From contig NZ_NESH01000002.1 in the NCBI RefSeq assembly GCF_003063355.1, positions 124,001 to 188,000 of the forward strand: DNA of 64,000 nt, read 5' to 3'. The translations under genes were made by a program, and so were the position numbers. Positions 1-11,424 of this stretch are shown here, piece after piece (the stretch's first letter is position 1; each line of letters opens with the position of its first letter). The stretch comes from Limnohabitans sp. Bal53 (GTDB lineage: Bacteria > Pseudomonadota > Gammaproteobacteria > Burkholderiales > Burkholderiaceae_C). The notes beneath the pieces are model-generated. The model searched no databases. It was not told where the DNA came from and saw nothing but the letters and a program-made list of their open reading frames with translations.

Positions 1-93
1 TACGACAAGCGTCCCAACACCTGCCGCCTGCACCCGCAAGTGGGGCCAAAGCCAGGTTTTTGTCCATTTGGCAACAAACTGCAGTCCAGATGA
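1..93 (+). CDS. C-terminal end of a Cys-containing protein (partial)
   Basis: The window opens inside a reading frame that runs in frame 1 to a TGA at 91-93. The 30 visible residues contain the fragments YDKRPNTCRLHP and PGFCPFG. The IYDxRPxxCRxHP-type tail with a final CPF resembles the end of YkgJ/CxxCxxCC-type zinc- or iron-binding proteins. Only the tail is visible, so the family call is tentative. The start lies outside the window. Confidence 0.4.
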   Translation, partial: YDKRPNTCRLHPQVGPKPGFCPFGNKLQSR

Positions 94-135
94 GCCGCTT
101 TATGCCTTTTTTGGCATCGGAGGGGCTGCTATTTG

Positions 136-165
136 TTGTTTTTGATATTAATTGATTTTTATAAT
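136..165 (+). promoter_or_regulatory. Candidate sigma-70 promoter for the HD-domain gene
   Basis: A TATAAT hexamer at 160-165 is preceded 18 bp upstream by TTGTTT at 136-141, in an AT-rich stretch (about 130-190) that contrasts with the GC-rich surroundings. It lies about 65 bp before the proposed start of the gene at 232. This is a consensus match only. Confidence 0.45.
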
Positions 166-231
166 ACTAAATATTAATTGATCGACAAAATCATGGAAAC
201 GTCCCTTTATATCTCTGAGTGACATGCTGAG

Positions 232-1551
232 TTGAAAGATGCGGTCGCTGCCTTGGGTGGTGATGGATCTTCTGCCCAGTTGGCGGGCATGGCCGAGTTG
301 ATCATCCAGTCGATGACCGGTCCCTGGCGTTCCTTTCACACGCCCGAGCACATCTTCGAAGTGGGAGATGGGGGCTCGCCGGTCGAGGTGATTGCAGCAC
401 TGTTTCATGATCTGGTTTATGTCCAGGTGGACTCCGGTATCCATGTCAATCTGGCCCGCTACGTAGCGCCCTATGTTCGCGAGGGCGCCAAGGGCCTGGT
501 GATCGATCCGATGCGCGAGGGGTCGGATCAGGACCTGGACCTGGTGATGGATTTGTTCGGCTTTCAACGAGGACAGGTGCTGTCCCCGTTTGCAGGTCAA
601 AATGAATTTTTGAGTGCATTGCTGGCGGTCAGATTGCTCGGCGGCATACTGCCATTGCCTGCGTTGGCGCAGGTGGCTGCCTGCATTGAAGCCACGATTC
701 CTTTCAGAGCCGACTTGCCCGACGGGCGTTCGTGCTCCACCGTGTTGTTGCAGCGCTTGACCCAAGCCAGCCTTGACCATGGACTGGGCCTGAGCGATGC
801 GCAGTGCCGCGAGACCGTGGTCATGGGGGTCAAAGTGTCCAACCGGGATGTGGGCAACTTTGCCAGTGAGCATCCCTCTGACTTTCTCAACAACACCTGG
901 AATCTGATCCCAGAAACCAACCACGAACTGCTCAATGCCGACACCTACACGGTCAAGGGCTACAGGGTGTCCTTGCAGAAGATGGAAGGTTTCCTGGGCT
1001 TCTTGCAGCCAGGTGTGGTGTTTCGGCAGTTTGATCAAGAGCCCTCGAATGAGGAACACGCGCTGCGTTTGCGCATGGCACAAAGCAATCTGGAAGTGGC
1101 CCGGCTTTACTTGCGCCTGAAACTCGTTGCCATTGCCTTGCTCGAAGCCATGTCCTGGCGTTTGGTGCAAGAGGTGTCGCTGGCTTCCATCATGGGCAAA
1201 TTGCCGGGCATTGGTGACATGCCTTTCCAGCTGGAAGATCAACTGCCTTTGGTGGCGCAGCCCTACATCGGTCAAAACGAATGCGAAATCACGGTACTGC
1301 ATTTGCTCGAAGACGGTCGCTCTGGTGAGTCGACCCACGACTCCAAGCATTCGCCAGTGGCCAGTTATTTGGTCCGATCCATCGGTGTGTCCACGGCCTT
1401 GAGCTTGCTCGAGCGTGCACGACTGTTTTTTGCCAATCAGCTCAGCGCAGACGATTTTCTGGCCAGTTTGGACAAACCGGTGATGCAGGGTCTTCAGCGG
1501 GCCGTGATCCATGTGCTCGATCAACGCGTGCAGGCGCTGCGGGACCTTTGA
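232..1551 (+). CDS. HD-superfamily metal-dependent phosphohydrolase-like protein
   Basis: The gene encodes 439 residues. The N-terminal part has an HD-type metal site: FHTPEHIFEV with H36 and H40, then IAALFHDLVY with the H59-D60 pair. This resembles the predicted HD phosphohydrolase family COG4339 (YHTxxH ... FHDxVY). The remaining 370 or so residues, with stretches such as VKVSNRDVGNFASEHPSDF, are not recognised, and the protein is about twice the usual COG4339 length. The frame is closed by TGA at 220-222, so the first possible start is TTG at 232; ATG at 289 is the alternative and would still keep the HD residues. The substrate is unknown. It is convergent with rpoD across a shared terminator. 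Confidence 0.6.
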   Translation: MKDAVAALGGDGSSAQLAGMAELIIQSMTGPWRSFHTPEHIFEVGDGGSPVEVIAALFHDLVYVQVDSGIHVNLARYVAPYVREGAKGLVIDPMREGSDQDLDLVMDLFGFQRGQVLSPFAGQNEFLSALLAVRLLGGILPLPALAQVAACIEATIPFRADLPDGRSCSTVLLQRLTQASLDHGLGLSDAQCRETVVMGVKVSNRDVGNFASEHPSDFLNNTWNLIPETNHELLNADTYTVKGYRVSLQKMEGFLGFLQPGVVFRQFDQEPSNEEHALRLRMAQSNLEVARLYLRLKLVAIALLEAMSWRLVQEVSLASIMGKLPGIGDMPFQLEDQLPLVAQPYIGQNECEITVLHLLEDGRSGESTHDSKHSPVASYLVRSIGVSTALSLLERARLFFANQLSADDFLASLDKPVMQGLQRAVIHVLDQRVQALRDL

Positions 1552-1591
1552 CGTACTGAGCCGTCGATCTCCTTACTTGCGAGGTCACACG

Positions 1592-1626
1592 AAAAAGCCT
1601 CCCGACTTTGCAGTCGGGAGGCTTTT
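1592..1626. terminator. Bidirectional intrinsic terminator between the HD gene and rpoD
   Basis: A perfect inverted repeat, AAAAAGCCTCCCGACT paired with AGTCGGGAGGCTTTTT around a short loop, lies between two convergent genes. The A run on one side and the T run on the other make it work as a terminator in both directions. Confidence 0.9.
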
Positions 1627-1647
1627 TGCTTTCTGGTCTGACGCGGC

Positions 1648-4224
<2,577 letters not shown>

Positions 4225-4230
4225 GGACAA

Positions 4231-4641
4231 CCTCGAGACACAAAAAGGAACAAGGAAACAGACACAGTCAGCGCCGAATACATCCCGGCGCGGGCGTGGG
4301 TTAAGACACAGATGAAAACCACATATGGGTGTTCAATCTGCAATGGCAAGGTAGTGGGCGAACATTTGGAATGCAGTCCTTGCGGAACGATGACCTGCCC
4401 GCATGGGGGCGTCCGCTTTGATGGCGTTGGTCGGGCCGGAGGTGCTGCTGTCGCGCTTGCCGAAAACCGTGGATTATACCCATTTCGCTGCTTCTTGAGC
4501 CTGCGAACCCCCTGGCAGGTGTCCTTGTGCTCACTTTTTGCCGACCTATGGACCGATCAGCGGGAAGAGTGTTCGCCCCGTGGCTGGGCCACCACCTTCT
4601 GTTCGGCGCTGCTCGGGTTGGCTTGGGTTAAGCTTTAGTCC
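4231..4641 (-). promoter_or_regulatory. rpoD upstream region with a -10 box
   Basis: This is a 411-bp intergenic region between the divergent rpoD and EI24 genes. On the minus strand it contains a perfect TATAAT (4473-4478) about 250 bp before the rpoD start; the -35 is weak (TTCGCA with a 23-bp gap, or GGCTCA with 17). The long leader has no convincing gene: the open frames here show no family likeness and look like chance. No terminator or RNA gene was recognised. Confidence 0.45.
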
Positions 4642-5577
4642 ATGAAACTTCTGATCGACTCCTTCTGGCGCTCGGCCGTGTATTGCCTGTACCCCCGGGT
4701 GATCGGTTTGTCGGTCTTGCCCTTGGTGCTGATCGTCGCGCTGTCCTGGTTGCTGGGTTATTTGTACTGGGACACGGCCGTCAGCTTTGTGCGCGGCTGG
4801 CTCGATGCCAGCGCCTGGCTGGACACCATTTGGCGCTGGTTCGAGGGCGTGGGCTTGGCCAACCTCAAAACCGTGGTCGCCCCCTTGCTGGTGATTTTTG
4901 CGTTCACGCCCTTGGTGGTGGTGGCGTCCTTGTTGGCGGTGTCTTTCATGATGACCCCGACCCTCACCCGCATGGTGGCCGAGCGCCGTTTTGCCGGTTT
5001 GCAGCGCAAGCACGGCGGCAGTTTGCTGTTGAGCGTGTGGTGGACCTTTTTCTCGCTGGTGCTGGCGCTGGGGGCGCTGGTGCTGACCTTGCCCATGTGG
5101 CTGGTGCCGCCGTTGGCGCTGGTGCTGCCCGCTTTCATCTGGGGCTGGCTCACTTACCGCGTCATGGCGTTTGATGTGCTGGCCGAATTTGCCAGTGCCG
5201 ATGAGCGCCACACCCTCATGGCCCGCCACCGCATGAGCTTTTTGGGCATGGGCGTGGTCACCGGCCTCATGGGCGCAGCGCCCAGTATGGTGTGGGCCTC
5301 GGGGGCCTTGTTTGCTGCTGCCTTTGTGATTTTGGTGCCCGTGGCCATCTGGATTTACACCTTGGTGTTCGCCTTTTCCTCCTTGTGGTTCGCACATTTC
5401 GGCCTGGCTGCCTTGCAGGCCCTGCGTGACGAGCCTCAACACGCGGACGTGGACGAGGTCCTGCCTGCGGCCCCTGCCGTAGCGGGTGCGTCTGCGCATG
5501 CTGCTGCCCGGTTGGGGGGCGATGCACCTGATTCGGGCGACGGCATCACCGATGTCGTGGCGCGCCCTAAACTCTGA
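4642..5577 (+). CDS. EI24-domain (CysZ/EI24-like) integral membrane protein
   Basis: The 311-residue protein has about six hydrophobic segments: for example SVLPLVLIVALSWLLGYLYW near residue 25, then stretches near 85-105, 135-175, 205-225 and 230-260. The loop with PTLTRMVAERRF and the overall pattern resemble the EI24 family (COG3059-like), which includes CysZ. The last 45 residues are polar and Ala-rich and are probably cytoplasmic. It starts at ATG 4642 and overlaps no real gene; the CinA-like gene follows 40 bp later, so the two may be co-transcribed. The substrate is unknown. Confidence 0.75.
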   Translation: MKLLIDSFWRSAVYCLYPRVIGLSVLPLVLIVALSWLLGYLYWDTAVSFVRGWLDASAWLDTIWRWFEGVGLANLKTVVAPLLVIFAFTPLVVVASLLAVSFMMTPTLTRMVAERRFAGLQRKHGGSLLLSVWWTFFSLVLALGALVLTLPMWLVPPLALVLPAFIWGWLTYRVMAFDVLAEFASADERHTLMARHRMSFLGMGVVTGLMGAAPSMVWASGALFAAAFVILVPVAIWIYTLVFAFSSLWFAHFGLAALQALRDEPQHADVDEVLPAAPAVAGASAHAAARLGGDAPDSGDGITDVVARPKL

Positions 5578-5617
5578 TACCTGCCCAGACACCGGGCTGT
5601 TCTATTCATCTGAACCC

Positions 5618-6445
5618 ATGACGCTTCCCATGACCCCCACTTTTGGCCTCATCATCATTGGCGACGAAATCATGTCCGGCAAACGCCAGGACAAGCACAT
5701 GCCCAAAGTTGTCGAGTTCATGAACACCCGTGGCCTGAGCCTGGGCTGGGCCGAGTACGTGGGCGATTCGCCCGAGCGCATCACCGCGACATTGCGGCGT
5801 GCATTTGCTTCGGCAGACGCGGTGTTTTGCTGCGGCGGCATTGGCGCCACACCGGATGACCACACCCGTCAATGTGCCGCACAGGCTTTGGGTGTGCCGC
5901 TGGCGCTGCACCCTGAGGCCAAGCGCCTGATCCGGGAGCGCATGCAAGACACGGCCAAAGAGCAAGGCCTGCCCTTCGAGCCCGAGCGCGCAGACAACCT
6001 GCACCGCCTGAACATGGGCACCTTCCCGCAGGGTGCAGCCATCATCCCCAACCCCTACAACAAGATTCCCGGCTTCAGTTGCACGGGCCCAGGCGGCGCC
6101 ATGGTGCACTTTGTGCCGGGCTTTCCGGTCATGGCCTGGCCCATGATCGAGTCGGTGCTGGACACCCACTACAGCGCCTACTTCCGGCAAGACGCTTATG
6201 TCGAAAAGTCGGTCATTGTGTTGGGCGCCATGGAAGCCACCCTGACGCCGCTGATGGAGTCCATCGAAGCCGCGCATCCGGGCGTCAAAGTGTTCAGCCT
6301 GCCCAGCGTAGACCACCCGCAGTGGGGGCGCCACATCGAGTTGGGCGTCAAAGGCGAGCCTGCCCATGCCGACCAGGCCTACCTGACTTTGCGCCAAGGC
6401 CTGCAGGCCTTTAGTCTCGAATATGGCCCTGAATTGGTGCGTTGA
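5618..6445 (+). CDS. CinA/MoaB-like molybdopterin-binding domain protein
   Basis: The 275-residue protein begins with the molybdopterin-binding fold seen in the N-terminal half of CinA and in MoaB/MogA. Supporting motifs are GLIIIGDEIMSGKRQDKH, then a glycine-rich segment CCGGIGATPDDHTRQ near residue 75, and FVPGFPVMAWPM later. The C-terminal deamidase domain of full CinA is absent, so it matches the stand-alone CinA-N type. Starts are possible at ATG 5618 and ATG 5630; both keep the domain. A longer frame extends into the 3' end of the upstream membrane gene but has no support. Confidence 0.8.
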   Translation: MTLPMTPTFGLIIIGDEIMSGKRQDKHMPKVVEFMNTRGLSLGWAEYVGDSPERITATLRRAFASADAVFCCGGIGATPDDHTRQCAAQALGVPLALHPEAKRLIRERMQDTAKEQGLPFEPERADNLHRLNMGTFPQGAAIIPNPYNKIPGFSCTGPGGAMVHFVPGFPVMAWPMIESVLDTHYSAYFRQDAYVEKSVIVLGAMEATLTPLMESIEAAHPGVKVFSLPSVDHPQWGRHIELGVKGEPAHADQAYLTLRQGLQAFSLEYGPELVR

Positions 6446-6473
6446 TCCGAAAATCACCAATAAAGTGCATAAT

Positions 6474-6490
6474 TGCACCAATGTGGTGCA
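6474..6490 (+). promoter_or_regulatory. NtrC-binding palindrome upstream of glnA
   Basis: TGCACCAATGTGGTGCA is a perfect palindrome with 7-bp arms and matches the classical NtrC enhancer site (TGCACY-N5-RGTGCA). It lies about 180 bp upstream of the sigma-54 promoter, the usual enhancer distance. Confidence 0.85.
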
Positions 6491-6537
6491 GGTTGACGAT
6501 GGGAAATCCCGGGCGTGAGAATCTCATTTTGGGCGTG

Positions 6538-6553
6538 GCACCGGTTTTGGTTC
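6538..6553 (+). promoter_or_regulatory. Second, weaker NtrC-like site
   Basis: GCACCGGTTTTGGTTC keeps the GCACC and TGGT half-sites in the right phase but has a degenerate right end. A cooperative pair of strong and weak NtrC sites is typical at glnA promoters. Confidence 0.55.
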
Positions 6554-6666
6554 CTACTGATGGTGCGCTGAAAACCAGACAAGTGCTTTTTTATGTCTCA
6601 AGGCGCCCAAAGCTCCCGGCTCAAGGCACAATTTAGGGCTGTTCAACTTGGGTGGCCCTGTGCTGG

Positions 6667-6683
6667 TTGGCACAGAAACTGCA
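6667..6683 (+). promoter_or_regulatory. Sigma-54 (RpoN) promoter of glnA
   Basis: TTGGCACAGAAACTGCA has GG at 6669-6670 and GC at 6681-6682 separated by exactly 10 bp, matching the -24/-12 consensus TGGCAC-N5-TTGC. Transcription should start near 6694, giving a leader of about 35 nt before glnA. Confidence 0.85.
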
Positions 6684-6730
6684 AGAGATGAGCGTCAGCT
6701 TTTTAACCCCTTTCCCTTCAGGAGAATTTG

Positions 6731-8146
6731 ATGGCCAAGACCGTCGCAGATGTGATGAACATGGTGAAAGACAACGAAGTCAAGTTCGTTGACTTCCGCT
6801 TCACCGATACCCGTGGCAAGTGGCAGCACATCACTGCGCCCGTGTCGCAGTTTGACGAAAGCAAGTTCGAAGACGGTCAAGCCTTTGACGGCTCGTCGAT
6901 TGCCGGCTGGAAAGGCATTGAAGCATCGGACATGTTGCTGATCCCCGATCCCAGCAGCGCCATCATCGACCCCTTCTTCGAAGAAGTCACTTTGGTCTTG
7001 ATCTGCGACGTGATCGAGCCCACAGACGGCAAGGCCTACGAGCGTGACCCACGCTCCATCGCCAAGCGCGCTGAGACTTACCTCAAGCAATCGGGCCTGG
7101 GCGACACCGCATACTTTGGTCCCGAGCCAGAATTCTTCTTGTTTGACGAAGTGCGCTGGAGCACCGAGCCGAACAACACCTTCTACGCCATCGACGAAGC
7201 CGAAGCCCCATGGAACAGCGGCACCAAGATGGACGGCGGCAACAAAGGCCACCGCAACCGCGTCAAGGGCGGCTACTTCCCAGTGCCTCCAGTCGACAGC
7301 ACCCACGACATGCGCAGCGAAATGTCGCTGATCCTCGAATCCGTGGGCATCCCGGTCGAAGTGCACCACCACGAAGTGGCTGGCGCTGGCCAGTGCGAAA
7401 TCGGCACACGTTTCTCGACCTTGGTCGAGCGCGCTGACTGGACCCTGCTGCAAAAGTACGTGATCCACAACGTGGCCAATGCCTACGGCAAAACCGCCAC
7501 CTTCATGCCCAAGCCCTACGCTGGCGACAACGGCTCCGGCATGCACGTTCACCAGTCCATCTGGAAAGACGGCAAGAACCTGTTCGCAGGCAATGGCTAC
7601 GCTGGCTTGTCTGAATTTGCCCTGTACTACATCGGCGGCATCATCAAGCACGCCCGCGCCCTGAACGCGATCACCAACCCCGGCACCAACAGCTACAAGC
7701 GTTTGGTGCCTCACTTCGAAGCCCCGGTCAAATTGGCTTACTCGGCCAAGAACCGCTCCGCCTCGATCCGCATCCCCAACGTCGCCAGCGACAAGGGCCG
7801 TCGCGTGGAAGCCCGCTTCCCCGATCCATTGTGCAACCCCTATCTGGGCTTTGCGGCCTTGTTGATGGCCGGCTTGGACGGTATCGAAAACAAGATCCAC
7901 CCCGGCGAAGCAGCCACCAAAGACCTGTACCACCTGCCTCCAGAAGAAGACAAGTTGGTCCCCACTGTTTGCTCCAGCCTTGACCAGGCCTTGGACGCCC
8001 TGAACGCCGACCGCGCTTTCTTGACCAAAGGCGGCGTGTTCACCGACGCTTGGATCGACTCTTACATCGAATTGAAGATGCAAGAAGTCAACCGCAGCCG
8101 CGTGGAAGTCTCGCCTGTCGAATACGACATGTACTACTCGCTGTAA
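6731..8146 (+). CDS. glnA: Glutamine synthetase, type I
   Basis: The enzyme condenses glutamate and ammonia using ATP and is the main ammonium-assimilation enzyme. The 471-residue length is standard for GSI. Visible motifs include [13 protein letters not shown], the ATP/metal region [28 protein letters not shown], and the adenylylation-site context [10 protein letters not shown] near residue 400, so it should be subject to GlnE control. The start is ATG 6731 with an AGGAGAA ribosome site; a TTG one codon upstream is less likely. It is followed by the ntrB-ntrC genes and driven by the sigma-54 promoter. Confidence 0.98.
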   Translation: MAKTVADVMNMVKDNEVKFVDFRFTDTRGKWQHITAPVSQFDESKFEDGQAFDGSSIAGWKGIEASDMLLIPDPSSAIIDPFFEEVTLVLICDVIEPTDGKAYERDPRSIAKRAETYLKQSGLGDTAYFGPEPEFFLFDEVRWSTEPNNTFYAIDEAEAPWNSGTKMDGGNKGHRNRVKGGYFPVPPVDSTHDMRSEMSLILESVGIPVEVHHHEVAGAGQCEIGTRFSTLVERADWTLLQKYVIHNVANAYGKTATFMPKPYAGDNGSGMHVHQSIWKDGKNLFAGNGYAGLSEFALYYIGGIIKHARALNAITNPGTNSYKRLVPHFEAPVKLAYSAKNRSASIRIPNVASDKGRRVEARFPDPLCNPYLGFAALLMAGLDGIENKIHPGEAATKDLYHLPPEEDKLVPTVCSSLDQALDALNADRAFLTKGGVFTDAWIDSYIELKMQEVNRSRVEVSPVEYDMYYSL

Positions 8147-8151
8147 GCACC

Positions 8152-8751
8152 ATGACCCACATTGCACACCCAACTGTGCAATGCCTAAAAAGGACGGCCT
8201 CGGCCGTCCTTTTTTTGCTTGTGTTGACCACTGGCTTGCCCGCGCAGGCCCAGCAAGCCATGTACCGCTGCGGCCAGGAGTACACCAATGCCCCGCGCGA
8301 CCGGGCCTTGTGCGAGCCGTTGGCCCCGCAAGCCATCACCGTGATCGGTGGCACCCGGCCCACACCTTCCTCTGTTGCCCCACCCGCTGCCTTGCCCAGG
8401 CGCAGCACCCCGGCCGAGCCCGGTGCTGCCACCCCAGCAGGGGCGGGACCGCTGCGCACCCCCGCAGTGCCTGACCGCACCCCCGATGTGCAGCAAAGTG
8501 AGCGCGATGCGCAAGCGCGCACCATACTGACGCAGGAGCTGGACAAAGCCCGCGCACAACTGGCGCAGTTGGTGCAAAGCTACAACCAAGGTGAGCCTGA
8601 AAAGTGGGCCGCCGAAACCCGCAACCACCAAAAATACCTGGACCGAGTGGCCGACATGTTGGCGGCCATTGAGCGCACCGAACGCGACATTGACAGCCTG
8701 CAGCGCGAGCTGGCGCGTCGCCCGGTGCAAACCAGCCGCAGCACACCATGA
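8152..8751 (+). CDS. Secreted DUF4124-like protein between glnA and ntrB
   Basis: The 199-residue protein starts at ATG 8152, five bases after glnA. A signal peptide ends near GLPAQAQQ (residues 28-35). The mature part begins MYRCGQEYTNAP, typical of DUF4124-like envelope proteins, then a Pro/Ala linker, then a predicted coiled coil (about residues 125-190: LTQELDKARAQLAQLVQS). It overlaps the ntrB start by 4 nt (8748-8751), which suggests translational coupling. The glnA terminator lies within its signal-peptide codons. A later start would remove the signal peptide. Its function is unknown. Confidence 0.75.
   Translation: MTHIAHPTVQCLKRTASAVLFLLVLTTGLPAQAQQAMYRCGQEYTNAPRDRALCEPLAPQAITVIGGTRPTPSSVAPPAALPRRSTPAEPGAATPAGAGPLRTPAVPDRTPDVQQSERDAQARTILTQELDKARAQLAQLVQSYNQGEPEKWAAETRNHQKYLDRVADMLAAIERTERDIDSLQRELARRPVQTSRSTP
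8187..8216 (+). terminator. Intrinsic terminator after glnA, inside the next reading frame
   Basis: AAAAAGGACGGCC, a 2-nt loop and GGCCGTCCTTTTTTT form a 13-bp stem followed by a T run, 40 bp after the glnA stop codon. It overlaps codons 12-22 of the secreted-protein gene. It should end most glnA transcripts and reduce read-through into ntrBC. Confidence 0.85.
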
Positions 8752-9809
8752 ACACCCCCCACCGATTCCAAGCCTTTGACCTGTTGGCCACGCCCGTGGC
8801 CGTGATGCAGGGCCAAGGCCGTGTGCGCTTTGTCAATGCCGCACTCGAAGATGCGCTGGGCCTGTCCCGGCGCACGCTGCACGACGCGTATTTCCCCGAC
8901 TATTTTGTCGATCCGCAGCCCCTGATCTTGGCCTTGTCGGGGGCCCAGTCCAACGAGTTTGCCGCGCTGCGCTACGAAGCCCAGCTGCGCCGTCTGCACC
9001 ACGAGGAGCCTTTGCCCGTTCATGTGATCGTGGCGATGACGGATCTGCCAGATGAAGTGATCGTCGAGCTGCTGCCAGTGGAGCAGCAAACCCGGCAAGA
9101 GCGAGAGGAGCGCCTGCTCGACCAGGCCCAGGCCAACAAGGAGCTGATCCGCAACTTGGCGCACGAGATCAAGAACCCGCTGGGCGGCATTCGCGGCTCA
9201 GCGCAGTTGCTGGAGATGGAGCTCGATGACAAAGACCTGACCGAGTACACCCAAGTCATCATCCACGAGGCCGACCGGCTGCAGACCCTGGTAGACCGCT
9301 TGCTGGCGCCCCATCGCAGGCCGCATGTGGTGGGCGACGTGAACATTCACGAGGTGTGCGAGCGCGTGCGCGCCCTGATCCTGGCCGAGTTTCCTCGGGG
9401 CCTGAAAGTGGTGCGCGACTACGACATCTCGATCCCCGAGTTTCGTGGCGACCGCGAGCAGCTGATTCAGGCGGTGCTCAACATCGCGCACAACGCGGCA
9501 CAAGCCCTGCAAGAGCGCGTGGCGCAGGGTGATGCGCAGATCACGCTCAAGACCCGGATCTTGAGGCAAGTCACGTTTGGCAAACAGCGCTATCGCCTGG
9601 CATTGGAATTGCATGTGATGGACAACGGGCCTGGCGTTCCAGACTCGATCAAGGACCGCATTTTCTTCCCGTTGATCTCGGGGCGAGAAGGCGGCTCCGG
9701 CCTGGGGCTCACATTGGCGCAAACCTTTGTGCAACAACACCATGGCCTGATCGAGTGTGAAAGCGAGCCAGGCCGTACGGACTTCAAGATCTTGATACCT
9801 CTGCCTTGA
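8748..9809 (+). CDS. ntrB: Nitrogen-regulation histidine kinase NtrB (GlnL)
   Basis: The 353-residue sensor kinase/phosphatase controls NtrC according to PII status. An N-terminal PAS-like region (residues 8-100) is followed by the dimerisation/phospho-acceptor helix LIRNLAHEIKNPLGG, with the acceptor H139. The HATPase domain has NIAHNAAQAL (N box), DNGPGVPD and GGSGLGLTLAQ (G box). No membrane segment is seen, as expected for this cytosolic kinase. It starts at ATG 8748, overlapping the upstream gene by 4 nt, and ntrC follows after 10 nt. Confidence 0.95.
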   Translation: MNTPHRFQAFDLLATPVAVMQGQGRVRFVNAALEDALGLSRRTLHDAYFPDYFVDPQPLILALSGAQSNEFAALRYEAQLRRLHHEEPLPVHVIVAMTDLPDEVIVELLPVEQQTRQEREERLLDQAQANKELIRNLAHEIKNPLGGIRGSAQLLEMELDDKDLTEYTQVIIHEADRLQTLVDRLLAPHRRPHVVGDVNIHEVCERVRALILAEFPRGLKVVRDYDISIPEFRGDREQLIQAVLNIAHNAAQALQERVAQGDAQITLKTRILRQVTFGKQRYRLALELHVMDNGPGVPDSIKDRIFFPLISGREGGSGLGLTLAQTFVQQHHGLIECESEPGRTDFKILIPLP

Positions 9810-9819
9810 AGCCTTCCCC

Positions 9820-11406
9820 ATGACCGAAGAAAGTGCCACTTTGATGAAGCCGATCTGGATCGTAGACGATGACCAATCCATCCGCTTTGTGCTCGAAAAA
9901 GCACTGCTGCGCGAAGGACTGCCCACACGCAGCTTCACCAACCCACGCGAGGTGATGAAGGCGCTGGAGGCCGAAGGCGAGAGCGACGGCCCACAGGTGC
10001 TGGTCAGCGACATCCGCATGCCCGGCGGCTCGGGTCTGGATTTGCTCGCCGCCATCAAGCAACGCATGCCCGGGTTGCCCGTCATCATCATGACGGCGTT
10101 TTCTGACCTCGACAGCGCGGTCTCTGCGTTCTCCAGTGGTGCGTTCGAATACCTGCCCAAGCCCTTTGATTTGCCCAAGGCGGTGGAGTTGATCCGCCGC
10201 GCTGTGGGCGAGAGCCAGCGTGAAGACGTGGCCGAAGAAAAAATGGACGACGCCCCCGAAATGCTCGGCCAGGCCCCGGCCATGCAAGACGTGTTTCGCG
10301 GCATCGGTCGTTTGGCGCAAAGCCATGTCACGGTGCTCATCACGGGCGAATCGGGCTCGGGCAAAGAGCTGGTGGCGCACGCGCTGCACAAACACTCGCC
10401 TCGCGCCAACCAGCCCTTTGTGGCCATCAACACAGCGGCCATCCCGAAAGACCTGCTTGAGAGCGAATTGTTCGGCCACGAGCGTGGCGCTTTCACAGGC
10501 GCACAAGCCTCGCGCCGGGGCCGCTTCGAGCAGGCCGATGGCGGCACGCTGTTTTTGGACGAGATCGGCGACATGCCGTTTGATTTGCAAACACGCTTGC
10601 TGCGCGTGCTGTCCGACGGCCACTTCTACCGTGTGGGCGGGCACAGCGCCGTCAAGGCCAATGTGCGCGTGATCGCCGCCACCCACCAAGACCTGGAGCA
10701 GCGCGTCAAGGAAGGCATCTTTCGCGAAGACCTGTACCACCGCCTGAACGTGATTCGCCTGCGCCTGCCCGCGCTGCGCGAGCGGCGGGAAGACGTGCCC
10801 GTGCTGGCGCGCTACTTCCTGCAGCGCAGCGCCCAGCAACTGGGGGTAGAGGCCAAACGCATGGCCGACGCTGCGCTCGAGCGCTTGGGCCAATTCCAGT
10901 TTCCAGGCAACGTGCGCCAGCTTGAAAACATCTGCCACTGGCTCACCGTCATGGCACCCACGCAGACGATCGAAGTCAAAGATTTGCCGCCCGAGGTGTT
11001 GGCCCCATCAGGTTCTGCATCGGCCGCGCCGGCCGCGTTCACGGCGCTGTCTTCTGGCGTGGGCGCCCCTCTGGCCGAGACCGCGCAGGACCCCTCCGAG
11101 CCCAGCGAGCTGACCGGCCATGACACCCCCTTTGCTGCGCAGAATTTGGCTTCGCCTTTTGACGCCACCGTGGCCAATGCCGCTGCCCTGGGCTGGGAGC
11201 CCGGTCTGGAGCAAGAGGCCTTGGCCCTGCTCAAAGCTGGCCGCACCGATGTCTGGGACGCGCTCACCCGGCGTTTTGAAACCAGCCTGATTCAGGCGGC
11301 GCTCGCCACCACGCGGGGCCGCCGCATCGAGGCGGCGCAAAAACTGGGCATCGGCCGCAACACCATCACCCGAAAAATCCAGGAGTTGGGCCTGGACGAA
11401 GCCTGA
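9820..11406 (+). CDS. ntrC: Nitrogen-regulation response regulator NtrC (GlnG)
   Basis: The 528-residue sigma-54 activator has a receiver domain (residues 9-125, phospho-acceptor D64 in LVSDIRMPGG), a AAA+ domain with Walker A GESGSGKE, the sigma-54 contact loop GAFTGA and Walker B LFLDEIGDM, and a Fis-type helix-turn-helix at the C-terminus (RRIEAAQKLGIGRNTITRK). A long Ala/Pro/Ser linker (about residues 390-470) precedes the DNA-binding domain and is longer than in E. coli. ATG 9844 is an alternative start that matches the usual N-terminus MKPIWIVDDD. Its targets should include the site at 6474. Confidence 0.97.
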   Translation: MTEESATLMKPIWIVDDDQSIRFVLEKALLREGLPTRSFTNPREVMKALEAEGESDGPQVLVSDIRMPGGSGLDLLAAIKQRMPGLPVIIMTAFSDLDSAVSAFSSGAFEYLPKPFDLPKAVELIRRAVGESQREDVAEEKMDDAPEMLGQAPAMQDVFRGIGRLAQSHVTVLITGESGSGKELVAHALHKHSPRANQPFVAINTAAIPKDLLESELFGHERGAFTGAQASRRGRFEQADGGTLFLDEIGDMPFDLQTRLLRVLSDGHFYRVGGHSAVKANVRVIAATHQDLEQRVKEGIFREDLYHRLNVIRLRLPALRERREDVPVLARYFLQRSAQQLGVEAKRMADAALERLGQFQFPGNVRQLENICHWLTVMAPTQTIEVKDLPPEVLAPSGSASAAPAAFTALSSGVGAPLAETAQDPSEPSELTGHDTPFAAQNLASPFDATVANAAALGWEPGLEQEALALLKAGRTDVWDALTRRFETSLIQAALATTRGRRIEAAQKLGIGRNTITRKIQELGLDEA

Positions 11407-11424
11407 TGCACGCTGACCCTTCGG

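Larger units (their letters stand above)
6446..6666 (+). promoter_or_regulatory. glnA upstream activating region
   Basis: This spacer before the sigma-54 promoter holds the NtrC-type sites listed separately, plus further half-sites (TTGGTGC at 6434-6440, TGGTGC near 6561). A 64-codon open frame starting at 6442 has no family likeness and overlaps the regulatory sites, so it is not called as a gene. Confidence 0.6.

Noticed and set aside
148..1524. Long minus-strand open frame opposite the HD-domain gene
   Set aside because: It is the mirror frame of a GC-rich gene; it shows no family likeness, while the plus-strand frame has an HD motif.
6442..6636. Possible 64-residue gene before glnA
   Set aside because: It overlaps the NtrC sites, has no recognisable features, and the region is explained by regulation.
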